From an uncultured Chloroflexota bacterium (GTDB lineage Bacteria; Chloroflexota; Anaerolineae; Anaerolineales; Villigracilaceae): DNA of 64,000 bases. Each line of letters begins with the position of its first letter. The first letter of the stretch is position 1. The DNA is taken from contig CAIWRB010000345.1 of NCBI GenBank assembly GCA_903914955.1, positions 1 to 64,000 of the forward strand. The letters are read 5' to 3'. Both the position numbers and the translations under genes were made by a program. The notes under the pieces are model-generated. The model searched no databases. It was not told the DNA's origin and was given only the letters and a program-made list of their open reading frames with translations. Shown here piece by piece: positions 39,488 to 49,588 of this stretch.

Positions 39488-41125
39488 ATGAAAAGAAATC
39501 TGTTCGTTTTATCTTTGTTATTGGTGTTCGCAATCCTTGTGACTGCCTGCGGATCTGCCACGCAAGCCCCTGCTGTTGCAACCGAAGCCCCAGTCGCTGC
39601 GACTGAAGCTCCTGTCGCAACCGAAGCCCCTGCGGCTGGCCCATTGGTATTGAAGATCGCATATTCTTCAACGATTGACACCTGGGACCCGATCGCTTCC
39701 TTCTCGACCGAAGCGGCTTATTTGCCCAATGTGTATGAAACGCTTTTGAAGATCAACAAGGCTGGCTCTGCAGAGACCTATACCCCGGTACTTGCTTTAA
39801 GCTGGTCTGTGAGCGATGACAAAAAGTCTTACACATTTAATCTTCGCCCTAACGTTAAATTCCATGATGGTGAGCCTATGAACGCGGCGGCTGTGAAGGC
39901 TTCCATCGACGCGGTCAAAGATCATGGCGGCGCAGGCTTTATTTGGGCGTCTGTGGACAATGTGGAAGTGGTGGATGACCTCACCGTTAAATTCAATCTA
40001 AGCTCTCCCCAGCCGATTGATTTAATCGCTTCATCCATGTATGCCGCTTACATTGTCAGCCCTAAGGCTCTCGAAGGTTTTGCTGCTGATGAGAATTTCT
40101 GGGCAGATGGCAAGAGCTATGGCACCGGTCCTTATATGGTTGAATCCTATACCCCTGATGTCGAGGCCGTATTCACTCAAAATAAAGATTATTGGGGCGG
40201 ATGGGAATCTGGCCAGTATGAGAAGGTGGTCGCTTCCCTGGTACCTGAAGCCACCACCCGTCAGCAGATGCTTGAGGGCGGCGAAGTAGATCTTGCCGAG
40301 CGTCTTCCTAATGAAAATCTTGATACATTCAGAAATGACCCGAATTACACAGTCTTTGAAGAACCTTCCTTCTTCAACTATGTCGGCATTTTCAACACAC
40401 TGCGCGCGCCATTGGATGATATAAAAGTTCGTCAGGCGCTTTCCTATGCCATTCCCTATCAGGACATCATCAAAATTGGCGCGAATGGACTCGGCACACA
40501 AAGCTTTGGCCCAGTCCCTGCCGGTGTATTCCCATGGGATGATAGTGTTGGCCAGTATACATATGATCTCGAGAAAGCCAAGGCGCTTTTGAAGGAAGCC
40601 GGGCACGAAGGCGGTGGTTTTAGCATCAAGATGACTTACACAGCTTCGAACGCTTCAGAAGAAGCTTTTGCGCCGTTGATTAAGGATTCTTTCAAGGAAA
40701 TCGGTGTCGATGTAACCATTGAGGCATTGGCTTTAGGCGAGCAGTTAAAACTTGCACGCTCTGGCAAGGATGCGCAAGATATGACTTTGATGCTCTACTG
40801 GCCGGCGTATGCCGATGCCGCTGTCGATAATTTGTGGACGTTGTTCTACTATACCGAGAAACCCTCCTGGAATCTTTCATACTGGAACAATGCTGATTAC
40901 ATGGCTCTCTGGGATGAAGGCTGGGCATTGAGCGGTACAGACATGGCGGCTGCTAAGGCAAAATATGTTGAAGCTGTTAAATTACTGGTAGATGAAGCTC
41001 CCGGCGTATTTCTCTATGACACTATGGAAATCGCTGTTATCCCGAACACAGTTACAGGTTTTGAATATAACCTCAACTATCCGTTCTGGCATTTCAACTA
41101 TTACGAATTGCGATCGGGCAAATAA
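39488..41125 (+). CDS. Peptide/nickel-type (SBP family 5) ABC transporter substrate-binding lipoprotein
   Basis: LVTACGSATQ lipobox; Y-F-L-R-PNVKFHDGEPMNAAAVKAS signature. Confidence 0.9.
   Translation: MKRNLFVLSLLLVFAILVTACGSATQAPAVATEAPVAATEAPVATEAPAAGPLVLKIAYSSTIDTWDPIASFSTEAAYLPNVYETLLKINKAGSAETYTPVLALSWSVSDDKKSYTFNLRPNVKFHDGEPMNAAAVKASIDAVKDHGGAGFIWASVDNVEVVDDLTVKFNLSSPQPIDLIASSMYAAYIVSPKALEGFAADENFWADGKSYGTGPYMVESYTPDVEAVFTQNKDYWGGWESGQYEKVVASLVPEATTRQQMLEGGEVDLAERLPNENLDTFRNDPNYTVFEEPSFFNYVGIFNTLRAPLDDIKVRQALSYAIPYQDIIKIGANGLGTQSFGPVPAGVFPWDDSVGQYTYDLEKAKALLKEAGHEGGGFSIKMTYTASNASEEAFAPLIKDSFKEIGVDVTIEALALGEQLKLARSGKDAQDMTLMLYWPAYADAAVDNLWTLFYYTEKPSWNLSYWNNADYMALWDEGWALSGTDMAAAKAKYVEAVKLLVDEAPGVFLYDTMEIAVIPNTVTGFEYNLNYPFWHFNYYELRSGK
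39565..39640 (+). repeat. Degenerate coding repeat (linker AVATEAPVAATEAPVATEAPAA)
   Basis: repeated gcnac(t/c)gaagc(t/c)cc units. Confidence 0.7.
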
Positions 41126-41195
41126 TTAGTTCATTTTTCCTCCTTATTTTGAACTCCCCTTCCTGTTTTCAGGAAGGGGAGTTCATCCAAACCCA

Positions 41196-42221
41196 ATGCG
41201 TATTTTCGAATTCGTCTTCCGCCGTTTGCTAACTGCAATATTCGTATTGGTCGGTGTTTCGATCATTACGTTTGCCATTTCGCATGTGGTGCCCTCGGAC
41301 CCCGCCGCTCTCTATCTTGGGTCAACAAAAGCACGTCCGGAAGACCTTGAACGCATTCGCACCAAATTGGGATTGGATCTTCCACTACCCGTTCAATATG
41401 CAATTTACATGCGCGACCTGATGCGCGGTGATCTCGGCACATCCATCGCTACAAAACGCCCTGTGCTCCAGGAGCTTACAGACCGCTTGCCTGCCACGCT
41501 CGAATTGCTTTTTGTGGGAATGTTCATCGCCACTTTGATCGGTGTCCCTCTTGGAGTACTCAGTGCGCGCTGGCAGGGTACCTGGGCCGATCTGTTCGTT
41601 CGCATAATATCCATTGTTGGCGTTTCGATGCCAGCCTTCTATCTTGGATTAATAATGCAAATCGTATTTTTTCGTAACCTGGGATTATTTCCCCTTTCGG
41701 GCCGTGTGGATTCGGATTTGCGATTTACGAGTCCCATTGACCCGATCACATCTTTCTTTCTAATCGATTCAATTCTGACCTTGAATTGGGTCGCCCTAAA
41801 GGATGTTTTTCTGCACCTTGTTCTTCCCGCCTTCACTCTCGCGGCATATCCCATCGGATTAATTGCACGCATGAACCGCGCTGCGATGCTCGAAGTTCTC
41901 GGACAGGATTATATTCGCACCGCGCGAGCCTACGGAATTCGGAACTCGATCATCACATATCGTTATGCTTTGAAGAATGCCATCAGTCCCACACTGACTG
42001 TCATTGGGCTGACGGTGGCTTATGCTTTGACGGGCACCTTCTTTGTGGAAGTCATCTTCAACTGGCCGGGACTTGGCTTGTTCACTGTCCGTTCATTGCT
42101 GGCTTTGGATTATCCAGCTATTATGGGAATGACCCTGCTTGGAGCAAGTGGATACGTCATCATCAATCTGATCGTTGACTTGTTGCAAACAGCGATAGAT
42201 CCGCGCATTCGGCTAAAGTGA
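41196..42221 (+). CDS. ABC transporter permease (DppB type)
   Basis: RRLLTAIFVLVGVSIITFAISHVVPSDPAALYLG; EVLGQDYIRTARAYG. Confidence 0.92.
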   Translation: MRIFEFVFRRLLTAIFVLVGVSIITFAISHVVPSDPAALYLGSTKARPEDLERIRTKLGLDLPLPVQYAIYMRDLMRGDLGTSIATKRPVLQELTDRLPATLELLFVGMFIATLIGVPLGVLSARWQGTWADLFVRIISIVGVSMPAFYLGLIMQIVFFRNLGLFPLSGRVDSDLRFTSPIDPITSFFLIDSILTLNWVALKDVFLHLVLPAFTLAAYPIGLIARMNRAAMLEVLGQDYIRTARAYGIRNSIITYRYALKNAISPTLTVIGLTVAYALTGTFFVEVIFNWPGLGLFTVRSLLALDYPAIMGMTLLGASGYVIINLIVDLLQTAIDPRIRLK

Positions 42222-42228
42222 ATCTTGC

Positions 42229-43116
42229 ATGAAAAATCCCATCGCTACTAGCATTGAATCGCAAAATACGCGCACACTGCGGCATGTGTTTAATATCATC
42301 TTGCGCGACCCGCTGGCATTAATCAGTACTGTCATTATTCTTTTTTTTGTTTTCATAGCGATCTTTGCTCCAATCGTTGCGCCTTTTCCCGAACAAGGGC
42401 AGGGTCGGACCAATGCGGGCGACACAATGCATCCGCCTTCGGCAAAATATCTGCTCGGCGCCGACAGATTGGGACGTGATATCCTCAGTCGAATTATTTA
42501 CGGTGCGCGTCCCGCGTTGGTAGTTCCGATTGGGGTGGTTTTATTTGCAGTGTTTATCGGCGCTCCGCTTGGCGCTTTGGCTGGTTACAAAGGCGGTTGG
42601 GTGGATGAAGTCATCATGCGTGTCACGGACTTATTCCTTGCTTTTCCTTCCCTATTACTGGCAATGGCAATTGCCGCATCCATCGGCCGTGGATTGGACA
42701 AGGCAGCTATCGCGCTGGTTGTTTCATGGTGGCCGTGGTACACGCGTATTGCACGCGGAGCGGCGATCAGCCTCAAGGAGCAATATTTTGTTGAGGCCGC
42801 GCAGGCTATCGGCGTGCGTGATTCGGTCATTATCTTCAGGCATATCCTACCCAACACCATATCCCCCATTCTCGTGCAAGCTACTGTGGACTTGGGAACG
42901 GTCATCCTTGCCATGGGCGGGCTGGCATTTATCGGCTTAGGCACGCAGCCTCCATCCCCTGACTGGGGTTTGATGATCAGTGAGGGACGCACTTTTATTT
43001 TAGATCAATGGTGGATTGCCACCTTCCCCGGTATTGCGATCTTTATCGTTGTACTTGCATTCAACTTGCTCGGCGATACTTTGCGCGATATCTTCGACCC
43101 GAGACAATACAAATGA
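42229..43116 (+). CDS. ABC transporter permease (DppC type)
   Basis: LLGADRLGRDILSRIIYGARPAL; EQYFVEAAQAIGVRDSVIIFRHILPN. Confidence 0.92.
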   Translation: MKNPIATSIESQNTRTLRHVFNIILRDPLALISTVIILFFVFIAIFAPIVAPFPEQGQGRTNAGDTMHPPSAKYLLGADRLGRDILSRIIYGARPALVVPIGVVLFAVFIGAPLGALAGYKGGWVDEVIMRVTDLFLAFPSLLLAMAIAASIGRGLDKAAIALVVSWWPWYTRIARGAAISLKEQYFVEAAQAIGVRDSVIIFRHILPNTISPILVQATVDLGTVILAMGGLAFIGLGTQPPSPDWGLMISEGRTFILDQWWIATFPGIAIFIVVLAFNLLGDTLRDIFDPRQYK

Positions 43117-44078
43117 ATGATTTATTGTCGGTCAATAATCTCGCGATCGATTTCAAAATCGCGCGCGGCGTTCATAAGGCCTTGCATAATGTTTCCTTTA
43201 ATGTGAAACGCGGTGAGATCTTTGGTGTGGTCGGCGAGACGGGCTGCGGTAAGACGATTACAGGTCTCTCTATTTTGCGCCTACTGCCCAAATCTGCAAC
43301 GATACGCGGGGAGATCATGTTCGACGGGAAAGACTTGCTTGATCTTTCTGAAACGGAAATGAATACCATCCGCGGCGGACGAATATCGATGATCTTTCAA
43401 GACCCAACTTCGTCACTCAACCCGGTCTTCACGATCGGTGAGCAGATCATACGCGTGGTCCGTCAGCATTTGAAACTTGATAAAAAAGCGGCGCAGACTC
43501 AAGCGGAAGAAAGCCTCGACGCTGTTGGTTTGCCGGATGTGAAACGAGTCATGACTTCTTATCCGCACCAGCTTTCAGGCGGACAGCAGCAGCGGGTCAT
43601 GATCGCAATGGCGCTGGCTTGTCGTCCTTCCTTATTAATAGCGGATGAACCGACCACGGCTTTGGATGTCACAATTCAGGCACAGATATTGAATCTGCTT
43701 CGTGATCTGCAAAAGAAGTTTGACCTGTCGATTGTTTTGATCACTCACAACCTTGGGGTTGTGGCTCAGACTTGTGACCGAATGGCAGTGTTATACGCAG
43801 GCAGTGTTGCTGAAATCTCCCCGACTTATTTTGTATACGAAAAACCCCACCATCCGTATAGCAAGGGATTATTGGCCGCCATCCCTCGTCCCGGTTCACG
43901 CGGACAAAGAATGGCGGCTATTCCCGGCACAGTGCCGTCCAACCCGGGTGAAGTCATCGGCTGTCCATTCGCGCCGCGCTGCGCAAATGTTTTTGATCGC
44001 TGCGTCAAGGAAAAGCCGCCCCTGATATCTGTTGGTGAATCTCATCAAAGCGCTTGTTTCTTGCCTTCTGAGTCTTGA
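43113..44078 (+). CDS. ABC transporter ATP-binding protein (DppD type)
   Basis: GETGCGKT Walker [20 protein letters not shown] overlap, start 43113. Confidence 0.92.
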   Translation: MNDLLSVNNLAIDFKIARGVHKALHNVSFNVKRGEIFGVVGETGCGKTITGLSILRLLPKSATIRGEIMFDGKDLLDLSETEMNTIRGGRISMIFQDPTSSLNPVFTIGEQIIRVVRQHLKLDKKAAQTQAEESLDAVGLPDVKRVMTSYPHQLSGGQQQRVMIAMALACRPSLLIADEPTTALDVTIQAQILNLLRDLQKKFDLSIVLITHNLGVVAQTCDRMAVLYAGSVAEISPTYFVYEKPHHPYSKGLLAAIPRPGSRGQRMAAIPGTVPSNPGEVIGCPFAPRCANVFDRCVKEKPPLISVGESHQSACFLPSES

Positions 44079-44084
44079 TTCGTT

Positions 44085-45074
44085 ATGGCCATCCAACCTT
44101 TACTCACTGCGCAAAATCTTAAAAAGCATTTCCCGCTGCCCGGCGGATTAATTTCGCGCTTCAATCGTTCTGCCCGTCGCTATGTGTACGCTGTGGATGG
44201 AGTGAGTCTGGAGGTCTTTGCTGGCGAGGTGCTTGGCCTAGTCGGTGAATCAGGTTGCGGCAAGACAACCCTCGGAAGAATGTTGATGCGCCTGATCGAG
44301 CCAACAGATGGAAAAGTTGTTTTTGATGAACGCGAGATCACATCTTTCTCTCGCGCTGAAATGCGTCAGATCCGTCGTGAGATGCAGATCGTTTTTCAAA
44401 ATCCACTTTCGTCTTTGAGTCCGCGTTTGAAGATCGTGGATGCAATTTCAGAGCCATTGCTTACCCATAAGATCGTGCCAAAAAGCGAAATCCGCGTGCG
44501 AGCGCTGCAATTGTTGGAACAGGTTGGCCTCGGAGAACAACATCTGGATCGCTTCCCGCATGAATTATCCGGTGGACAATGTCAGCGTGTAGCGATTGCT
44601 CGAGCGCTGGCTGTCAATCCGCGCTTGATCGTGCTGGATGAGCCTACATCCGCATTGGATGTTTCGGTTCAGGCGCAGATCATCAATTTGTTGCAGGATT
44701 TGCAACGAGAAAAAAAACTGACCTATGTATTTATTTCGCATGATTTGAATGTTGTACAACATATCAGCGACCGCATCGGCGTGATGTATTTAGGAAAGTT
44801 GGTGGAGCTTGGTCCATCAGAAGATGTTTATAACGCGCCATTACATCCGTATACAAAAACCTTGTTTAGCTCGATCCCTCTGCCAGTTGTGGATATTGTG
44901 AAGCGTGAATTAACGGTCCTAGAGGGAAATGTTCCTAGCCCGGTTAATCCTCCTTCGGGCTGTCGCTTCCATACAAGATGTCCCCTGGCACAGGATAAAT
45001 GCAAAGAAACAGAACCAGTTTTCCGTCAAGTAAGAAACGGGCGATTTGTTGCCTGTCATTTTGTTGAGGTATGA
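44085..45074 (+). CDS. ABC transporter ATP-binding protein (DppF type)
   Basis: [29 protein letters not shown]; oligopeptide C-terminal CRFHTRCP. Confidence 0.92.
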   Translation: MAIQPLLTAQNLKKHFPLPGGLISRFNRSARRYVYAVDGVSLEVFAGEVLGLVGESGCGKTTLGRMLMRLIEPTDGKVVFDEREITSFSRAEMRQIRREMQIVFQNPLSSLSPRLKIVDAISEPLLTHKIVPKSEIRVRALQLLEQVGLGEQHLDRFPHELSGGQCQRVAIARALAVNPRLIVLDEPTSALDVSVQAQIINLLQDLQREKKLTYVFISHDLNVVQHISDRIGVMYLGKLVELGPSEDVYNAPLHPYTKTLFSSIPLPVVDIVKRELTVLEGNVPSPVNPPSGCRFHTRCPLAQDKCKETEPVFRQVRNGRFVACHFVEV

Positions 45075-45084
45075 GGAGCCATTT

Positions 45085-45999
45085 ATGACTCGGTTGTTTG
45101 GAATCGCAGGTGTGCAAATGTCTGTCGTCCCTTTTGATTCAAATGGGACGATAGATAAAATGTCTGATATTGCTTTTAATATTGCAAAAAAATTGCCCTG
45201 GGTAAACATGGTAGTGTTCCATGAATTGATCGTGACGGGTTTGGTGCAATTTCTCACGCCTGAAGATAAGGATTGGTATCTGAAAAATACTGAACCGATA
45301 CCTGGCCCGCTGACAGACCGTTTATGCGCGCTGGCGCGCAAGACTCATCAATGGCTTATACCCGGCTCTATGTGGGAGCGGGATGGCGATAAAATGTTTA
45401 ACACTGCTATTGTGATTTCGCCACAGGGTGAGATCATTGCAAAATATCGCAAGATGTTTCCGTGGCTTCCGTATGAAGCGGGCACATCGGCAGGAAATGA
45501 ATTTTGCGTATTTGATATTCCAGAGGTGGGGCGTTTTGGTTTATGTATTTGTTATGATATGTGGTTTCCAGAAGTGGCGCGCACGTTGGCGTGGATGGGC
45601 GCTGAGGTAATTATTCAACCTACGCTGACGCCGACTTCTGACCGTGAACTTGAGCTGGTGATGGCGCGCGCGAACGCCATGTTCAACCAGTGTTATTTTG
45701 TCAGTGTAAATGGAATCGGCGACTGGGGCGGCGGACGTTCCACCATCATAAATCCAGATGGACGGGTTCTACAGGAAGCCTCCACCAATCAAACATTTAT
45801 GACTGAACTGATCGATCTAGATCACACCACACGTTCGCGTGAATACGGAACATTGGGGTTGGCGCAAACCCTCAAACAATTGCGAGATTCGGGACATACC
45901 TTCCCCATGTATCAGGATGGAGCTTTGCAAAAAGGAAGTTTTGAAAAACTTGGGCCGCTTAAATTCTTTCGTCAATCAGATCATTTGAATAACCGTTAA
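45085..45999 (+). CDS. Carbon-nitrogen hydrolase (nitrilase/amidase superfamily)
   Basis: Glu (FHELIVTG), Lys (KYRKMFPW), Cys (LCICYDMWFPE) triad; ATG 45085. Confidence 0.88.
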   Translation: MTRLFGIAGVQMSVVPFDSNGTIDKMSDIAFNIAKKLPWVNMVVFHELIVTGLVQFLTPEDKDWYLKNTEPIPGPLTDRLCALARKTHQWLIPGSMWERDGDKMFNTAIVISPQGEIIAKYRKMFPWLPYEAGTSAGNEFCVFDIPEVGRFGLCICYDMWFPEVARTLAWMGAEVIIQPTLTPTSDRELELVMARANAMFNQCYFVSVNGIGDWGGGRSTIINPDGRVLQEASTNQTFMTELIDLDHTTRSREYGTLGLAQTLKQLRDSGHTFPMYQDGALQKGSFEKLGPLKFFRQSDHLNNR

Positions 46000-46061
46000 T
46001 TTAATCCAGGTGAAGAAATTGGGCTGCCACATGTCCAATATAAAATGGGCTTTCTAAAATT

Positions 46062-46095
46062 AGCCGCAGGTACAAATCTGCGGAACGGTGCGGCT
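46062..46095 (+). promoter_or_regulatory. Two mutually exclusive hairpins
   Basis: ccgcag(46064-46069)/ctgcgg(46078-46083) versus agccgca(46062-46068)/tgcggct(46089-46095) then ttta. Confidence 0.35.
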
Positions 46096-46134
46096 TTTAT
46101 CCGTGTATAATTACGGCTTGGAGGCAACACTTTT

Positions 46135-46788
46135 ATGGAAATTACCTGGTATGGACATTCCTGTTTTCGGCTCACAGAGCGTAATTATGTGACCGTGGTC
46201 ACCGATCCATTCGAAACTAAAATTGTCGGCTATGATGCGCTAAAGCTCAAAGCAGAGATCGTCACAATCAGCCATGATGCGCCTGGTCACAATAATAGTG
46301 ATGCGGTCAAAGGCACAACGCACGTCTTGATGGGTCCCGGCGAATTTGAAATTGGCGGCGTGTTCATAACAGCCGTTCAAACCGACAGTGTGGGCCGCTC
46401 CGCGAAAGCAAAGGATAATATTCGAAATACGATTTACGTATTTGATTATGACGGCATCACTGTCGCGCACCTCGGAGACTTGCAGAAGATTCCGACCCAA
46501 AGCGAGATCGAATTGCTTGGCACGGTCAATGTAGCGCTTGTACCTGTCGGCGGTGGAAACAGCCTCAACGCCGCGAAAGCCGCGGAAGTTGTCAGCATGT
46601 TGGAACCCAATCTTGTTATCCCCATGCACTATTTCACCCCGGATTCAAAAATAAAACTTGATGAGATCAATAAATTCATCAAGGAAATGGGTTTGAGTAA
46701 ACCGGATGCGCAAGCTTCTCTTAAAGTTTCACGCTCTAGTTTGCCCGATGAAACGCACGTTGTTGTTTTGGAATATCAAAAAGGATAA
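46135..46788 (+). CDS. UlaG-like metallo-beta-lactamase-fold hydrolase
   Basis: ITWYGHSCFRLTERN; AHLGDLQKIPTQSEIELLG; VIPMHYF. Confidence 0.82.
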   Translation: MEITWYGHSCFRLTERNYVTVVTDPFETKIVGYDALKLKAEIVTISHDAPGHNNSDAVKGTTHVLMGPGEFEIGGVFITAVQTDSVGRSAKAKDNIRNTIYVFDYDGITVAHLGDLQKIPTQSEIELLGTVNVALVPVGGGNSLNAAKAAEVVSMLEPNLVIPMHYFTPDSKIKLDEINKFIKEMGLSKPDAQASLKVSRSSLPDETHVVVLEYQKG

Positions 46789-46789
46789 T

Positions 46790-47092
46790 ATGTCGGTCAA
46801 AGTCATTATGACCTGGGACATCTCTCCCGAGCGTGATCAGGAATATTTCGAATTTGTCATCGGTGAATTTGTGCCGGGTGTACAAAGACTTGGCTTGCGG
46901 CCTGCTGAAGCATGGGCAACCATTTACGGTTCCTATCCACAAATCCAAGTAGGTTTGATCGCAGATGATCTGCCTCAGGCGCGCCGTATTCTGGCTTCGT
47001 CAGATTGGATACTCTTGCAGGAACGTCTCTTCGGTTATGTAAAGAATTATTCATATAAGATCGTGCCGGTCCGCGCTGGTTTCCAGTTTTAG
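46790..47092 (+). CDS. Conserved hypothetical protein, 100 aa
   Basis: ATG 46790 immediately after the upstream stop; MSVKVIMTWDISPERDQEYFEF. Confidence 0.6.
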   Translation: MSVKVIMTWDISPERDQEYFEFVIGEFVPGVQRLGLRPAEAWATIYGSYPQIQVGLIADDLPQARRILASSDWILLQERLFGYVKNYSYKIVPVRAGFQF

Positions 47093-47122
47093 TGAAAATT
47101 CAGAAATCTCTTTTTTGCACCC

Positions 47123-49588
47123 ATGAATTCAAAGAAACATAATGAGACTTCCAAAGTCTTTATACACTTATGGCCGTGGTTTTTATTTACCACGGCTTTT
47201 GAGTCTCTAGTTGCCATTGGTGCGCTTTTACTCGTTCCTTCTGAAAAAGGACTTTCCATTCAAAGGCTTGGCTTGCTGGCGATCCTTGCCCTATTCTTCT
47301 TTGCAGGGATTTATTTGGGATTTATTGCGCGCCAGAATACCTCCCGATTCGAACTGGTAGCGCGCACGCCATTTATTTATTCCTCTGCGTTTCTTTCGCT
47401 GATCTCAAGCCTGTTTTTGTTCCTTTTGAGATACATCGACCCTGAGAGACTCCTGCCATACTACGAGCGCCTGAGTCCACTGCTTTTATACCTACTCCTC
47501 ATAGGGTTACAAACTGCCATATTTCTTTTACTCATAAGAAATGGATTTCACCCAAAAGAATTTACAAAACGGAACCCTGTTTTCTTTTCCGCTTTGATAG
47601 CCTTCTGTCTTCTGCTTTTCATTTGCTTGGTTATCTCACTGACCAAACTCGGCATTACGCCTGATACAGCCTACTGGGGTGAACCGGGTGTGGCTATACA
47701 AGGCTGGCAATTTATTGCTTCCATAATTGTTGGATTTATTATCCTTCTTTTTATATCAATCACCTCACAAGACTCACCCCATAACTCGCAACTGATAACC
47801 CGGGTATTCATCCCGCTTACGCTATATATTCTTGCTTGTGTTCTCTGGTTGCGCGTGCCAGTGGATGTTTTGCAAAACAGCTTTTATGCGCCCATTTCCC
47901 CGCCAGCGAATATGCCATTACCCTATTCCGATGCCGGTTTTTATGATTACCTCGCTCAAAGCCTGTTGATTGGTACAAATTATCTCGGTGGGATTCCTCC
48001 GCGCCCGTTGTATGTTGTATTTCTTGCCTTTTTGCATTTCCTCTTTGGGCAGAATTATCCCGCCATTATAGCCGCGCAAACCCTTGTGTTCGCAATTTTT
48101 CCGGTCGTACTTTATTTTCTCGCGAAGAAATTACATTCCCCTGCTGCCGGCGTGACAGTCGCTTTATTTGCCATTTTCCGCGAACTGGTCAGCTTGTGGA
48201 TCTCATCCAATACACGAGTGACCAACTCCAAGATGTTCACCACCGATTTTCCCACAGCGATCGGAATCTCGTTGATGTGCCTGGTAGCCATCTGGTGGCT
48301 GGAACGGCGTGACTTAAGATCGACCCTTGTTGCGGGCGGCTCGTTTGGCTTGCTATTATTATTCCGGACACAATCACTTCTCATATTGCCGATCTTGTTT
48401 ATTTTGGCGTGGTTTGCCTATCAACGCAAGACCAAAGAATGGATCATGGCGGGAATTGTTTTTGGCTTCGTAATGGGTCTAACTGTTTTGCCGTGGCTGA
48501 CACATAATTACACGATAGCTGGTAAATTTTCCTTCGATGATCCCAATCAAGTGGCTATTATTTACAGTCAATATTCGTTCAGCGGAAATTTGGATCTAAG
48601 CCAATTTGACCCCGCCAAGGAGAGTGTTGGGAATCGGCTGCTCACTTTTACACTTGAAAACCCTGCCTATGTTGCCGGCTTTATTACCAGTCACTTCCTA
48701 AATACAGAAATTGGCGGTTTACTAACGCTTCCTTTAATTGAGCGATTTGACGGTTTATTTGCCGACATCAACTTGTATTGGGTGACTTGGGATGGCTCCC
48801 TTGAATGGTATAACATGGTATTGATACTCTGGTATCTTGCAGTTCTAGCCATTGGGTTTGGAACAGTATGGCGTCGTATGGGATGGATTGCCCTGGTCCC
48901 ATTGACGCATAATTTGGGATATGCCTTCGCAAATGGGATCGCTCGTTTTTCCAGTTGGCGATACAACCTGCCGGTGGATTGGGTTTTCTATTTTTATTTT
49001 GCCATCGGTATAATCGAAATTTTTGGTAGCCTCGCCCTTTTGTTTGGCGCAAAAGTTGAAAAAATATTTCCAACAAATACCCCGCCTGAACAGAAATCAA
49101 TCACCCTTCGAGATTTTCACCCGCGTTACTCCATTATTATTTTGGTCTTTATGTTTATAGGCTCGCTGCCGTGGCTTGCAAAGGGATTTACTGAACCTCG
49201 TTACACGGCCTCGCCAGGTGAACTCGTATCAAGGCTTGGAGCCAGGGGATATGACATCACCGAGATTCAGAATTTCCTTTCACGGCCCGGGGCGGTGCTC
49301 ATGGAAGGGCGCATGTTGTATCCGCGTATGTATCGCCGAAACGATGGACTGTCGTCGGCACATCCATGGCCTGCGTATAAAACTCGAGACTTCTCCCGCA
49401 TTGGTTTTATTATGATCAATCGCAACTCTTTTAATTTGATCTTTATAACGAAAGAGATTTTGGATTTTCCACAAGGCGCAGATGTAGTTGTTCTGGCCTG
49501 CCAATATGATGATGTATTGAATGTCCGTATGATCGATTTTGGTGATCGAACATTTCAAAGCGCTCCCCTTTCCCAAACTTGCAATTGA
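47123..49588 (+). CDS. Large multi-pass membrane protein, GT39/ArnT-like glycosyltransferase
   Basis: many TM segments; DAGFYDYLAQSLL and RPLYVVFLAFLHFLFGQNYPAIIAAQ resemble PMT/GT39 N-terminal regions. Confidence 0.55.
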   Translation: MNSKKHNETSKVFIHLWPWFLFTTAFESLVAIGALLLVPSEKGLSIQRLGLLAILALFFFAGIYLGFIARQNTSRFELVARTPFIYSSAFLSLISSLFLFLLRYIDPERLLPYYERLSPLLLYLLLIGLQTAIFLLLIRNGFHPKEFTKRNPVFFSALIAFCLLLFICLVISLTKLGITPDTAYWGEPGVAIQGWQFIASIIVGFIILLFISITSQDSPHNSQLITRVFIPLTLYILACVLWLRVPVDVLQNSFYAPISPPANMPLPYSDAGFYDYLAQSLLIGTNYLGGIPPRPLYVVFLAFLHFLFGQNYPAIIAAQTLVFAIFPVVLYFLAKKLHSPAAGVTVALFAIFRELVSLWISSNTRVTNSKMFTTDFPTAIGISLMCLVAIWWLERRDLRSTLVAGGSFGLLLLFRTQSLLILPILFILAWFAYQRKTKEWIMAGIVFGFVMGLTVLPWLTHNYTIAGKFSFDDPNQVAIIYSQYSFSGNLDLSQFDPAKESVGNRLLTFTLENPAYVAGFITSHFLNTEIGGLLTLPLIERFDGLFADINLYWVTWDGSLEWYNMVLILWYLAVLAIGFGTVWRRMGWIALVPLTHNLGYAFANGIARFSSWRYNLPVDWVFYFYFAIGIIEIFGSLALLFGAKVEKIFPTNTPPEQKSITLRDFHPRYSIIILVFMFIGSLPWLAKGFTEPRYTASPGELVSRLGARGYDITEIQNFLSRPGAVLMEGRMLYPRMYRRNDGLSSAHPWPAYKTRDFSRIGFIMINRNSFNLIFITKEILDFPQGADVVVLACQYDDVLNVRMIDFGDRTFQSAPLSQTCN

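Noticed and set aside
39565-39640. Possible CRISPR-like or tandem DNA repeat
   Set aside because: Short degenerate coding repeat for a lipoprotein linker; no spacer structure.
39395-39681. N-terminal extension of the MalT-like regulator ORF
   Set aside because: It is antisense to the SBP signal peptide and its Ala/Thr/Glu/Pro repeat; typical family start MKPSPLLNTKFSPP lies at 39394.
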